Shown: piece after piece, positions 31,629 through 42,392 of the stretch
How positions within the stretch are numbered: position 1 is the first letter of the stretch
Layout of the letters: each line of letters starts with the position of its first letter
NCBI GenBank assembly: GCA_963971285.1
Contig: OZ020248.1
Span: forward strand, 20,853,873-20,917,872
From: Astropecten irregularis
Taxonomy: Eukaryota > Echinodermata > Asteroidea > Paxillosida > Astropectinidae
DNA length: 64,000 bases
Direction of reading: 5' to 3'
Made by a program: the position numbers and the translations under genes
Notes under the pieces: generated by a model
The model's input: the letters and a program-made list of their open reading frames with translations, nothing else
What the model was told of the DNA's origin: nothing
Databases searched by the model: none

Positions 31629-32570
31629 TTTCCCAACCAATGGAGCAGGTTCTTCCGCTGTTAGGGGAAAACACCACCAATCCAGTGTCGAACGCCTCGG
31701 GTATGTGCTCGGTTGGGAGGAAAGGTAGGGACATCAGTTGCCAGATGAAGTCCCCAACTGCTGGGTCTTGGGTGTAAGTGACTTGTAGTCCCAGAGCTTG
31801 GCACTTCCTCCACACTGCCTGTGTCCAGTGATACAGACAACTGGCAATGTGGACGTACGGGAAGATGCTCCACATAGCCGCCCACACGCCTGCCTCGAAG
31901 TCAGCTACAGCCTCGATGCAGTTGTCGCCTCTTGATGGTAGCTTCTTGCGGAAGAACTTTAGGACCTGAATAAAAAGAGAAACAAGAAACCATGATAAAT
32001 AAATTGAGAGCCGCACATTATATGTATCCCTTTTTGGGTTTTTTTTTTTGGTGGGGGGAGGGGGCTACAAATTTTCATTCTTTTTCAATCCAAGTAACAG
32101 ACTACTGCAAACTGCTCTGGTCAGCCAAAATGACCCGTGAATCATATAAGATGCTGCTATCCAAGTATTCTATTTTTCAGTTAAATTGTCTTTTTTTTTT
32201 TCCAACACAAGAAGACAATGTTCTAAGGGACGGAGGGGAAATAGGGGCCTACACAAGAACATGAGCAAATCCAAGCACTTTCAGAATTAACAGGATGCAA
32301 ACTTACCTTCTTGTTGTCTTTCTTGGTTCGCCTTGAAATCAAAACAAAGGCGAGTGGTACTTGCTTAACCTCACCCGTCTGGGCCTTAATGAATGCATGG
32401 ATGGAAAACAGCTGAGTGAATGGACGACGTACAAGCTTAAATGTTTCGTCCACATACCAAGTTTTGGCAGAATCCAACACGGCCAACTAGTCCTTGGTGT
32501 AGAGATCTTGATGGTCCATGCACTCAACGTAAACGCGTCCCGTGTCAGTGCGCTTATAAAATAAACAAAA
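31629..32570 (-). pseudogene. MULE-type transposase, two exons, one stop
   Basis: Exon 1 (32307 to about 32570) encodes RVYVECMDHQDLYTKD, TAG (32487-32489), then VLDSAKTWYVDETFKLV, FTQLFSIHAFIK and PLAFVLISR, ending AAG|GTAAGT. Exon 2 (31629-31965, acceptor TTATTCAG, donor GTAAGT) encodes AVADFEAGVWAAMWSIF, HIASCLYHWTQAVWRK, then LPFLPTEHIPEAF. 'D-x-T-F-K', 'D-F-E-x-x-x-x-x-A' and 'C-x-(F/Y)-H-(W/Y)-x-Q' are the diagnostic motifs of Mutator-like transposases; VDETF and ADFEAG carry the expected acidic residues. The stop makes this copy defective. Confidence 0.75.
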
Positions 32571-32819
32571 GTGTGCGTCTACTGCGCACAATGAACTCTC
32601 TATTTGTATATACACGTGCGTGAACACCTGTTCACATACTTTGGCCTACTTGACAAGGACAGGTAATTCACTACATTGTCTCAAGACCGCTAAATCTGTC
32701 TAGGGGTTCCGTAGCTGTTGAGTGGCTATGCCTTGCATCAACAATACGTTCAACCGACAACTGGTCTCCGTTGCATAGGATGGCCAGGGAGTTCCATCCT
32801 CCGTCTTGGGCACTTCATT

Positions 32820-32850
<31 letters not shown>

Positions 32851-32982
32851 AGGGCTAGAAGACCCAATATTTTACTCGCTTTTGCTATGTCTTATTAGGG
32901 GTCGAAAAACATGCACCTATATCATACACTACGGTTTTTTTTTATGTAATTGGCGCCTAATAACTTAAAAGATCCAGTATTT

Positions 32983-33225
32983 TTAAGAATTTTTTTTTAA
33001 TTGGCATTTCTTTAGCTGTTCTATCAGTATCATAATTGTCTTTGCAAGGCACAGAAAGGCAGCAGAACTTACGATTAGTGACTTTTTAGCCGACTCTGCA
33101 CTGTGCTCATGTGGAATGTGTGCTGATACAGCTCCTTGGGCGATATTGCTGAGAGACAGCAGCACTCCTCCTGTAATCATTCTTGTGATCAATGTCTTCA
33201 TGTGACATCGTAATGCCATCCAGTG
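32983..33225 (-). pseudogene. Exon piece beyond the 38-bp minisatellite
   Basis: The minus frame gives WMALRCHMKTLIT, then ITGGVLLSLSNIAQGAVSAH and SAKKSLIVSSAAFLCLAK. The first part is also one unit of the adjacent minisatellite, so it probably belonged to the same transposase exon as 33840-34045. Confidence 0.4.
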
Positions 33226-33838
33226 ATCAATGTCTTTATGTGACATCGTAATGCCATCCAGTGATCAATGTCTTCATGTGACATCGTAATGCCATCCAGT
33301 GATCAATGTCTTCATGTGACATCGTAATGCCATCCAGTGATCAATGTCTTCATGTGACATCGTAATGCCATCCAGTGATCAATGTCTTCATGTGACATCG
33401 TAATGCCATCCAGTGATCAATGTCTTCATGTGACATCGCAATGCCATCCAGTGATCAATGTCTTCATGTGACATCGTAATGCCATCCAGTGATCAATGTC
33501 TTCATGTGACATCGTAATGCCATCCAGTGATCAATGTCTTCATGTGACATCGCAATGCCATCCAGTGATCAATGTCTTCATGTGACATCGTAATGCCATC
33601 CAGTGATCAATGTCTTCATGTGACATCGTAATGCCATCCAGTGATCAATGTCTTCATGTGACATCGTAATGCCATCCAGTGATCAATGTCTTCATGTGAC
33701 ATCGCAATGCCATCCAGTGATCATTGTCTTCATGTGACATCGTAATGCCATCCAGTGATCAATGTCTTCATGTGACATCGCAATGCCATCCAGTGATCAA
33801 TGTCTTCATGTGACATCGTAATGCCATCCAGTCTTCTG
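33222..33838. repeat. 38-bp minisatellite (about 16 copies) within an exon
   Basis: GTGATCAATGTCTTCATGTGACATCG and ATGCCATCCA make a 38-bp unit repeated at 38-bp steps (33261, 33299 and so on) with only CGTAAT/CGCAAT and CAATG/CATTG variants. Translation on the minus strand enters the array as MALRCHMKTLI and leaves it in the same words, so the array grew from coding sequence. Confidence 0.95.
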
Positions 33839-34400
33839 GCTGTGGTAGGAAGGTTGACAGGGGCATCTCTTCAGCTCTACGAAGTGGCTGATCCTTGTCC
33901 ATCATACCTCCTTCCAAATCAACCCTGTTGACCGCTGCAAACGCCAAGGCCCACATTAACATCCGGTTTGACCTCTCTGAAGACTGATGTCTTCGATGAA
34001 CCCCCTTCTGGATGTTATCCCACGTAATTGTAAACCCAGGTGGATCTGAAATTAAGTATTTGTTAATTTGAAAAAGAGTTGCAAATAATAGTATTGTAGT
34101 TTCTCCCATGCATGCATGCGGACATTGTTGGCAAACTTAACATGACGTTGGGATTTTCACAAACACAAGAGATCCATACCTTTGTATTGTGATTGTGAAG
34201 TGTCCCATTGGGCCTCATCTTCTGCTACAGTTTCTTCAGTGATGGAGTGCGCTTCGTCGCTGTCATCTGAGTTGCTGTCATCATCATCGGGGGTCAGTGT
34301 CGCTTTCATCTTAACGTTCAGCAATCTCTTCTCCCTATGCCATCATCGAATGGTCGAGTGTTCCTTCAGGGGTGAGGCCGTACACCTTAGTCTCGTCATT
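33780..34400 (-). pseudogene. DUF6589-like transposon protein, two exons
   Basis: Exon 1 (34180 to about 34400) encodes NVKMKATLTPDDDDSNSDDS, an acidic stretch, up to TACAAAG|GTATGG. Exon 2 ends at 34045 (acceptor AATTTCAG) and encodes PPGFTITWDNIQKGV, RHQSSERSNRMLMWALAFA, NRVDLEGG and LSTFLPQPEDW. A 'T-x-(G/W)-D-N-x-(D/Q)' motif followed by a 'R-x-x-x-x-W-(A/F)-x-x-x-A-x-x-x-R-(V/I)' helix is typical of the catalytic-like core of DUF6589 proteins. The phases join as QYK-D-PPGF. Exon 2 dissolves into the 38-bp minisatellite. Confidence 0.5.
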
Positions 34401-34636
34401 TTAAATGACTGCCTATATTTTTCAAAAGAAACTTGATTTTTTAACAGTACGAATAATTAATTGGAGGCAGAGTTGAGTGATTGTTTAATGCACTGAAATC
34501 CTGGTTGTTTGTCGTATTGCCTGGTATGAAATTATGATGTTATTTGTTTATGGTAATACAACGTACAGACCAAACAGTTAGTTTCAACTTCGGGTGAATC
34601 TTATCATAACATTTTCACTTCCCCCAGTGGAAAAAT

Positions 34637-35075
34637 TTACACTTGGTTTTTCCAGATTGTTTCAACAGCTGGGACTAGATACCTGGCCTGGTGGTCATAT
34701 AAAGTTCTGATGGAATGTGTGGTGTAACTCCCATGCTGTTCAGCAGGTGCAGTGTCTATGTAGGACTTGCACCTGCAAACATGATGGCAGTAGAGAGGAG
34801 AACACTCCCTGTTGGTATTGATGTAAACCAAGGCTGGGACTCCCAGCAGAATCATTGTAGGCACTTGTGGCACTGTTGCCCTATTGTCAAGCTACAGTTC
34901 TCTTTGTCACTTTGACATTAGAAGAGCAACACCAGTGGCACTTCTCGAACAGCTTCAGTAGTGAGCTTTCGAACACTAAGAACTTCCGCTCTTGGTGTGG
35001 TGGAACATCTGTATCACTTGAAAGCATGACTGTATGTGGGCTCCGTCCTCGTCTATTGATAAAGTTAGACAAATT
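34637..35075 (-). pseudogene. Transposase N-terminal region with zinc-binding-like motif
   Basis: The minus frames give SSDTDVPPHQERKFLVFESS and LLKLFEKCHWCCSSNVKV, then, after a frame change near 34900, SYTTHSIRTLYDHQARYLVP and AVETIWKNQ. 'R-K-(F/W)-(L/I)-V-x-E-S-x-L-L-x-L-F-x-x-C-x-x-C' and the later 'RxYLxPxV' helix precede the DDE domain in the uncharacterised transposase group to which 27552-28378 appears to belong. The two may be parts of one family, not one gene. The expected zinc cysteines are only partly preserved. Confidence 0.45.
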
Positions 35076-35110
35076 ATGAAAGACATCAATGTAATTAATA
35101 ATTTTACATG

Positions 35111-35620
35111 TCACGTGGGAAAGGACTCTACATCCTCTGCCACCAGATGAAGTCTTCTTTTAACATCCTGCTTCCACTGTTTTTCAAGTTTGAGGATACA
35201 TAATGCATCTTTCAGACATCGTTCAACCTGTTCATTGCAAGACAATTTTTGTCCAGTATTGTTCTTGGGTACATCTCTGTACCGTCTTCGGAGATATGCC
35301 CATTTGTTGTGGCATTTTTTGGCTGTGTGGCTCTTAACCTCCTTCCATACTTTGTGGTTGTACACTGTGCATTCCATTTGCTTCTGTATATATATGAGAT
35401 CTTTCAGTGACTCTAGTGTCACAGTGACATGCTCATTTCCCCATCGTCCATGAAACAATATGAACAAACAATATGAACATGAAGTAGAAAATCTTCTCTG
35501 CATTGCAGAGACTGTGCATGCTCTGTCTTTTAAAAGAGCAAAACATAGAAGAATGAATTACCTCTTGTAGTTTGTCTGTGGTGACCTCTGTTATTCTTCT
35601 GGATACATTCTTTATCATGT
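35111..35620 (-). pseudogene. MADF/SANT-like DNA-binding ORF
   Basis: The minus frame reads MECTVYNHKVWKEVKSHTA, then KCHNKWAYLRRRYRDVPKN and a charged helix (LKLEKQWKQDVKRRL). 'W-x-x-(V/I)-x-x-x-x-x-(K/E)-C-x-x-(K/R)-W-x-x-L-R-x-x-(Y/F)' is the second half of MADF domains, a Myb-related fold frequent in transposon accessory proteins. The first helix, around 35400-35618, is in a less clear frame. Confidence 0.45.
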
Positions 35621-36198
35621 GGGCTGCACATCAAGTGCCTACAGACCTGATGATATGTTCGTCTGGTGTTTGTTTTATTACAAGAAGCCAAAATGCCCGG
35701 TTTGAAATGTAAAACAACATAAAAATATCATATTTGGAGTTAAAGAAGGGGTATGTCACTATGTTGTTGCAGGTATTAATGTAAAAGTATTTTGCTTTCT
35801 GAAGGTCATAGGGCATACATGAAGCTATTTACATTCAGGACAGGTGAAACATACATTATCAGCAGGTACTTCCTCCATTATCAAGTTCAAACCTCTCCCG
35901 TTCAAATTCCAGTTTGCTCTGACATAGTCCTCTGTTCCATGGTATGTACTTCGTTGCTTTTTCCTTGGAGTAGTGACCTCCTTATCTGAAAGAATAAACG
36001 TCAATGAACACCATATGCATTGTTAAGTGAGTTGTGCATTTGGCATATAGCTAGCTACAGTGAGAAGAATTGACAGATTTGTCCCTTGTGCCCCAGTATT
36101 GCACCATCACTTTTTAAAGAGCAGAATTCCTGACCGGCAATCTTCAAAATTCCTCACCCCAAAGGATAATTGTTACTGTATGCAGGGCTGAAATGTTA

Positions 36199-37079
36199 TT
36201 AAATACAGTTTGATGTTTTGAGAAACCAGGGATGTCCAGGTAGATTGGTCTTTATAAGTTTTTGTTTGGCATGTTTGGTTTGGAAAATCACCTTCCCTTT
36301 CATCCATTTTTGGTCTTTTGGTGACAGCCAGTGATTCCATTGAGAGTTTCTTGCCTTTTTTAATAAGATGAAATAATTCTTTCTTAATTGCCTCCTTTGC
36401 ATGATGAATTTCCAGTGTTTCAATTGTGAAATAAATGCTTGTTGCAACTTCTTCTCATCCATCTTTTCTTTCAGCTCTTTAACATCATTTAGAGATGTAC
36501 ATACAATGCCACACAGTTTCACCGCATTTGCTGTGTTTTCAGCTGCTTGCTTTGTGAGAGCTTTTTGCTTTTCTGCCTTTTTTTCCTTCTTTCTCTTTTG
36601 TTTCTGGACGATTTTTTCTTTGATTGACTTACACTTGCGCTGATAAAGTTCCAAGAATGATTTGCGTTGTTTCCTGGCAGTACTCAAGTACCTGTCTCTT
36701 TGTACTTCATCCATGTCATCAAGGTATTTCCTTGTTTTATTGATACTCCAAAGCAGTATGCCTTCAAAGGCAACCGTGTTTGCATTTGGTTACTTTCTAC
36801 TTTCTCCCACTCTTTTAATCCTGCTGATGCATACTCTTGCAGGTTCAAAACTACCTGTTTGCCACAGTACAAGTCATTTAACGTTGCCATTTCCTGCTTG
36901 ATGTGATCATCTAGGGTCTCCCAATTTGCAGTCACCTGAGGAAGAATGCTTGCTCGCCATTTTTCCAATTTACTGATGTAAGCTTTATTGACAATACAGC
37001 AGTCGGTCATGGTGTTTTTTACTTTAGAGATTAGATCGTGTACTTTATCTTTTGAACTCTGGTTTATGTTTAACATCAA
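36199..37079 (-). pseudogene. Uncharacterised transposon protein, helical C-terminal part
   Basis: Two overlapping minus frames join near 36720-36790. The upstream one (37079-36790) has DKVHDLISKVKNTMTDCCIV, ASILPQVTANWETLDDH and TLNDLYCGKQVVLNLQEYA. The downstream one (36760-36199) has RYLSTARKQRKSFLELYQRK and a long Lys/Gln coiled coil (EKIVQKQKRKKEKKAEK). 'L-Y-C-G-x-x-V-V-L-N-L' followed by a basic coiled coil recurs in invertebrate transposon-like proteins that lack a name. The frame break suggests a pseudogene. The ORF near 44.1-44.6 kb may be the N-terminal half of the same family. Confidence 0.45.
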
Positions 37080-37204
37080 AAGTTCTTCTAATGTATCTTG
37101 TGTGTCTTCCTGAAAGAGCCTATTTCAAGAAAACCTGAGAAGATTCTATTCACTAAGTTAAACATATAATCAGAAAACCTCACCTCTGCTATGTAGTGCA
37201 CAAA

Positions 37205-37440
37205 TGATCTGATTTATTTGTCACTGTGATAGACAGAACTGACATCAATTCCTTTGGAGCGGTCAAGTCGGGCCATCCATCTCAAGTCTGTGAATGGTCT
37301 ACAGTTGTAAGCAATGGCGTGGGCGTTCCGGGAAAGCAACTTCAAGCGCTGTACTGCGGCAGAATTTAATGTCTTTAACATTTTCTCTGCTTGGCTCGTG
37401 CCTGGAACGGCTTTTCTGGCGCTGTTTCTAGCTACTGCAA
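37205..37440 (-). pseudogene. hAT-type (ZNF862-like) transposase exon
   Basis: The minus strand reads SLAVARNSARKAVPGTSQAE, LKTLNSAAVQRLKLLSRNAH and IAYNCRPFTDLRWMARLDRS with no stop. 'K-L-x-x-x-x-x-A-H-x-(I/L)-A-x-x-x-(R/K)-P-F-(T/S)-D-(F/L)-x-W-(M/L)' is the start of the ribonuclease H-like region in ZNF862/C17orf113-like hAT proteins. No catalytic residue is included. The exon ends at a stop shortly after GIDVSSVYHSD. Confidence 0.55.
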
Positions 37441-37468
37441 GGCTATGATTTTCGCTTCCGTCGTGTGC

Positions 37469-37705
37469 TCAAACAGAATCCAATTTCTTTGACTGAATCT
37501 CTAACATTCTACTTCCAGATGTCATCTTCATGTACTCTTCAACTTGGTGCCTAGGCTCAGAATTAAGCTGCAGCCATCTGCACATTTCATCAGCCCTTTC
37601 TTCCCAAACAGACTCTATACAATGGAAAATACAATGGGTTAAGAGATGAGAACTCTCATTTCTTACAAAATGTTGTGGTTGTGTTGTTTTCATTTGTCCA
37701 TCCAA
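37469..37705 (-). pseudogene. Unidentified helical ORF
   Basis: The minus ORF contains SHLLTHCIFHCIESVWEERA and MCRWLQLNSEPRHQVEEYMK. It is protein-like but matches no family I know. It lies just upstream of the hAT-type exon and may be part of it. A further short exon-like stretch at about 37809-37915 (NKVHIFEGYTNHCMYITLSD, then a GTAAG donor) is equally unassigned. Confidence 0.3.
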
Positions 37706-37971
37706 ATCACATGATTTATTTTGAAGCCCTATACATATTTCAATTTTGACATGTCAAAGGTTTGGATAAAGGACATTTAGGCTAAACAACAGCCATTTCT
37801 TACCGGTACCTTTTGACTGGAGAGCATTTCAGAGAATGTGTCACTCAGGGTGATGTACATACAGTGATTGGTGTATCCTTCGAAGATGTGGACTTTGTTG
37901 AGGTGAGCATTCTGCGATGAACATTTCTAATTCTTTCCTCCAAATATCCTGTAGCGGAGTGCTTTCCACGA

Positions 37972-38850
37972 TTACAAGTCAACTCGCCCCCTAGCCGACT
38001 CGCCCCTTACCGACTCGCCCCTTACCGACTCGCCCCCTGACCGACTCGCCCCCTGACCGACTCGCCCCTTACCAACTCGCCTCCTGGCCGACTCGCCCCC
38101 TCCCCGACTCGCCCCCTGACCGACTCGCCCCCTGACCGACTCGCCCCCTAATTTATTCAGAAATGAGATGCAAAATGTTAAGTTATTTATGGCTTTTTAT
38201 GCATCATTATTAATGACCAAATGCTTCTGACCCTTTTGTAGGGCCTACTATGTGTTTATGTCAAACATTTTGTGATTAAGAACGAAAAAATGCACAAAGT
38301 CCACACACAAACCCCTGCATGGTTCGATTGCAGTTCAAGCAATTTAATATTTCATTCGCAGAACTAAAAACTAAAAACATCCAAACTTCAAAAACGGAAC
38401 TTAAAAACAAGAAAAACAAGTGAACAACAACAACATACTTAAAACAAACCATAGAACAAAACGAATCGTCATATAAATAAAAAAAAGTCTACAAAAAATG
38501 TCAATATAATAAAACTTAAAGTTATAAAGCAAGACATTTTAAAACAAAACGATAACAAAATATGCTTAGAAAGAACATCGAATAATAAAACAAAAAATGG
38601 TTATTTTATCTCAAAGAGTCACAAAAACTCAAAAACATCGTCATAAGGACAAAAACACAAAAGTCGGTCAGGGGGCGAGTCGGTCAGGGGGCGAGTCGGC
38701 TAGGGGGCGAGTCGGCCAGGGGGCGAGTCGGCCAGGAGGCGAGTTGGTAAGGGGCGAGTCGGTCAGGGGGCGAGTCGGTCAGGGGGCGAGTCGGTAAGGG
38801 GCGAGTCGGTAAGGGGCGAGTCGGCTAGGGGGCGAGTTGACCTGTTTCCC
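37972..38850. mobile_element. Foldback element (879 bp) with tandem-repeat termini
   Basis: The ends are long inverted repeats: 37977-38148 is CCGACTCGCCCCCTGA-type tandem units, and 38663-38843 is their reverse complement with the same order of variants (TAGCC, TTACC, TTACC, TGACC, TGACC, TTACC, CCTCCTGGCC). The flanks are a perfect 9-bp duplication, TTTCCACGA at 37963-37971 and 38851-38859. Termini read TTACAAGTCAACTCG and, reverse-complemented, GGGAAACAGGTCAACTCG. A 9-bp duplication is usual for Mutator-like elements. The centre is A-rich without coding. Confidence 0.9.
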
Positions 38851-38936
38851 TTTCCACGACTCTTGGTGAAGTATGCCTCCTAACATGAGTGAAGTCAGTC
38901 AAAATGAGGAAACCAAATATTCAGGTCAGCACAACT

Positions 38937-40901
38937 AAATCCTCTTCCTTCTCTTCCATCATATGCTGGAGAGCATAACCCTGACTGACTGACACACTTT
39001 CCTCATCCATCAATGCAGCTATCTTGGTGCGGAGAGCAGCATTCTTTTGCTTTAGGGTCTTCTTTTTTACCTTAAGCAGTTTCACCTTCTTCTGCAGATC
39101 AGCACTCAAGAGAACATCATTCCCGACTGTGTGATGAAGTGGAAATCTCCCGAGACATTGCTCCTGGAAGACGATATGTCATCACTGTTAAGTCCACCTT
39201 AAATATCACCTTAAATATCACACATACTTCACACTGGATTGCTGGCTTTGGAATAAGCAGGCAACATTTTTTTTGCCAAACTGTGGCACAAGGGTGGAAT
39301 TGCACAAAATCATTCCGAGTTATGGTGGTGGTAATCTAACCTGGGCTCTCTTTGGCCTTGACTAGCTTCTTGAAATCTGGGTTGCCAATGAAGGTGCTGT
39401 AGTTTTCTAGAGTTGTCATCGGATTAGACACACACTGAACATCAGCTGAAACTGGTAGCTGCTTAAAAACTCTACAGCCAGATTCCTTCACATCAATATC
39501 ACAGACTTTGACTTGCAACTGCTGCTATAATATACAATCTTCACATGATTGGAACCACATCATAAAACAATGATGAATTGGATCCAAGAACTTGACTCTA
39601 GCATTCACAGAATGATGGCAAGGCCCGCAGCCCTCGACAACCCCCCCCCCCCACATTCATGCACTGAATAGGTTACAACATTCATATTTATCTGCTGCTA
39701 CTTTCTGAGCTTTGCTGCTTTCCACCACTTCCATGTAATCTTTAAGGGAGTAAAATCATTCAGACATAGAAATGACTAAATTAGAGTCATGATAAAGGCC
39801 TAATACCAGAATATAAGATGATTAAATCCTAGTGTCTCCTCACTGGAGCTGGAACCTCTGTTCATCACGGTGAATCACCCAGTTCCGCAAAGAGGCAAAG
39901 GACATCTCAAGGTCCCTGTCGAGGAAGTCGCAGCTGGAGTGCCTCAATCCCTCCAGATCAAGGCCATCGACGAACTGCTCCTTGAGTATTATATCCGGTT
40001 GTTTATACAGCTGGGGGTCCTTTTTCTCCTTTTCCTCATACTGGATGCGTTGCGGGGTTCGATACGGATCGGGATCATCATCGTCGAGTTTTAGAGTGTC
40101 GTCGTCATCATCAAAAGGTAATCCCTCCGATGATGAAAAGGAGGCCGACTTAAGAATTCTTTTAGCCGCCGGAGGTGATTCATCCTCGCGTGCCTCGTCT
40201 TTGTTCTTTGCACGACTGGGATGCCCTCATCGATGGGTAATGAACCATCGGGCACAATAGGGTTTCCATCACCGTACTGGACAGACTTCTGCACATCAAC
40301 GAACAATGAAAAAACATCATCGAATACAGGTCAATTTTTTTTTTCAATACGGGTAAAATTCGAGATAACGAGAATGGTTACTGATAAACCCACACGACTA
40401 TATCGTACCTCCTTTTCGGTGCATCTGTCGGGCTGTGCCACGATGGTAATATCGTTGGAGGCGCTATACATGTTAAACTCAATGCTCACTAAAATAATGG
40501 ATGACCAAAACTTCCGCGATGTCTTCATACATTTCAGAACTAACCTGTATGGTCTGATCCAGTTTGGTTCCAGCTTACTCCCCTTGCATTCAATCTTCCT
40601 GTAGTTCCTCTTTAGGACAAGCATGCCTTCTTCCAGCTGGAACACCTTGACATTTCTCCCCTTTCTCGTCGCATAGGTTTTCTTGTCGTTCTCTTGAGCG
40701 GCCTTGATGTTTTCATTTACCTGTATATTGGGGATTCTAAATTTATCAATAGTTCCGAGCTTATAATTTTGACATTGGAATATAGATCAGCTAATAATCA
40801 GTAATTACATGACACTTCACAGCTTCTACCTGCTCTGTCGCTATTCTGGCAAATTCTTGCAACGTCTGGAAATCAGGAGTTTCCGGGTGTTCCTCCTGTG
40901 G
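38937..40901 (-). pseudogene. Integrase-associated multi-exon segment, copy 1 (damaged)
   Basis: This matches 60963-62959 throughout. Minus-strand exons in order are: 40545-40720 (NENIKAAQENDKKTYATRK, FQLEEGMLVLKRNYRKIE, GSKLEPNWIRPYR, donor GTTAGT), an integrase C-terminal segment; an acidic exon about 39862-40306 (DDDDPDPY, donor GTGAGG); 39352-39540 (CDIDVKESGCRVFKQLPVS); and about 38921-39110, a basic coiled coil (KKTLKQKNAALRTKIAAL). Relative to copy 2 there is a 10-bp deletion near 40196, which shifts the acidic exon, and about 40 bp lost near 39520. A 12-bp CTTAAATATCAC duplication near 39200 is extra. Confidence 0.65.
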
Positions 40902-40915
40902 TTTGTCTTCCTTCA
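40812..40915 (-). pseudogene. Short exon beside the integrase C-terminal exon
   Basis: The minus frame reads EEHPETPDFQTLQEFARIAT followed by EQV-type sequence before an intron. The same exon in copy 2 is longer (62873-63100), showing that copy 1 is cut at about 40901 where homology ends. Confidence 0.5.
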
Positions 40916-41179
40916 GCTTAAATCAAAATTGAATATGAATGAACACAATTTTAAAAAGGACACATGAAACATGGTGGCGAATCCGGAGGGTACAAATTTA
41001 ACAAGCAAACAATATACACTTGTACAAGTTATAAATGCCACAAAACTACACCTTCCTTGGAATTCTTGGACAAACGTAACATTATATTTCCATGTTCACC
41101 GTTGACAGAGTTGCAATACGTCACCACCAAGCATCTATCTACCCTCAACTTATCCTTCTTCTATATAAATAAATGAAAA

Positions 41180-41412
41180 TCTACCACGTTTTCTTTTAGC
41201 GTTGGCTTGGCTTGCATCACTGTCCTTGCACTTGTCCTTTTCTTCCTGACCACCAACTGGCCACACTTATTTGACTTACCATCACTGCAGGAGATGCTGG
41301 AGTCAGTTTTGAAAGGTTTCACGTGCTCATACTGAACTTTCTTTTTCAGCTCAAGTTGCCCATCTGTAGTGCTGAGAGTGACGACATTGTTGTCACTGAT
41401 GTGTGATATCCT
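41180..41412 (-). pseudogene. Integrase SH3-like C-terminal exon, out of order
   Basis: After a CATTACAG acceptor the minus strand reads RISHISDNNVVTLSTTDGQ and LELKKKVQYEHVKPFKTD, with a possible donor GTAAGT after CAGTGATG. This is the 'I-x-x-(V/I)-x-x-x-x-x-x-L-x-x-x-x-G-x-x-L-x-x-x-V-x-x-x-x-V-K-P-F' tail that follows 'GPY' in Gypsy/Ginger integrases. It should lie after the 40545-40720 exon but is upstream of it on the coding strand, so the locus is rearranged. Confidence 0.55.
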
Positions 41413-41671
41413 GTAATGATAGAAGAATGGAACATTGCTCTAAAATTGTAATTAGAGGCCAGTGACGTTTCTGTCCTAGCTGCGAAAAAATAAACACCTG
41501 GACAATGCTCACGAAAATAATGGATGACCAAAAAATATGAATGAACACAATTTTAAAAAGGACACATGAAACTTTGACATGTCTTCCCTGAACTATCAGG
41601 TCGCAGTAACCAGTTCAGCAAGCCCTTCCCCTTAGTTGTAGATAACGTGAGATAAAGTGATAGTAACTAAC

Positions 41672-42058
41672 CTCGCAAGGTAATCTGGCTTCCTTGTTGT
41701 AGAGCAAGAAAAACGGCATGAACCTCGTGGAAGTTTGGACCGAAGTCCTGTACACGAACAGCACAGGGTCTGCATACAAAGAAATCAAGACAATGAGGTC
41801 AGCACATAATGAAACACAAACAATCATGTTTATTTACTGTGGACATTGTTGACTGATATAGTCCGTGTTACCTAATTTAAATATAATATCAAAATTACCT
41901 AAATACTCCTCCCAGTCATGCTGATTCTCATTCACCAACTTGGCAATGGATGTCTTCAGTGTCTGGTTCCACCGCTCGTCAAGGCCGTTGGTCTGAGGGT
42001 GATATGGGGAAGACACATGATGGCGAATGCCCCATCGCTCGTACAATTCCTCAGACAA
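41672..42058 (-). pseudogene. Integrase core, two exons (Ginger/Gypsy-type)
   Basis: Exon 1 (41903 to about 42058) encodes RWGIRHHVSSPYHPQTNGLD, ERWNQTLKTSIAKLVNENQ and WEEYL before GTAATT. Exon 2 (about 41672-41770, acceptor TTGTATGCAG, donor GTTAGT) encodes VYRTSVQTSTRFMPFFLLYN and EARLPCE. 'S-P-Y-H-P-Q-(T/A)-N-G-x-x-E-R' contains the third acidic residue of the retroviral-type integrase triad (here LDER, with the Glu present). The rest of the core (first two Asp) is absent. Introns inside an integrase point to a DNA transposon or captured gene rather than an active retroelement. Confidence 0.65.
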
Positions 42059-42392
42059 CTGCCAGGGAAAACTATTTTTCTCTTAATACCAATAGGGCAT
42101 ATCATTCACAGGAAGAAAACATTACAAATACATTTCAAACCAATGCAGGAAAAGTGGAATCCTTATAATTTCATCTGAAATTAACTTTATTACATTGAGA
42201 ACTTTTCTTTTACAAGTTCCAAATATGGAAGAAACAATTTTACTCCACTAGAGTACCTATACATTTTGGTAAGTAGTCAGTACATTTTGTACTAATTACT
42301 AACACAGAAATATTAAAAGCTAATCAACTATAACAAACTGCTTTAACTTCACAATTCAGTCTTCACTTTCTGCTTTCTTTTAGATACTTTTT

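Noticed and set aside
33222..33838. CRISPR array or regulatory repeat cluster
   Set aside because: Continuous 38-bp units without spacers, derived from the adjacent exon.
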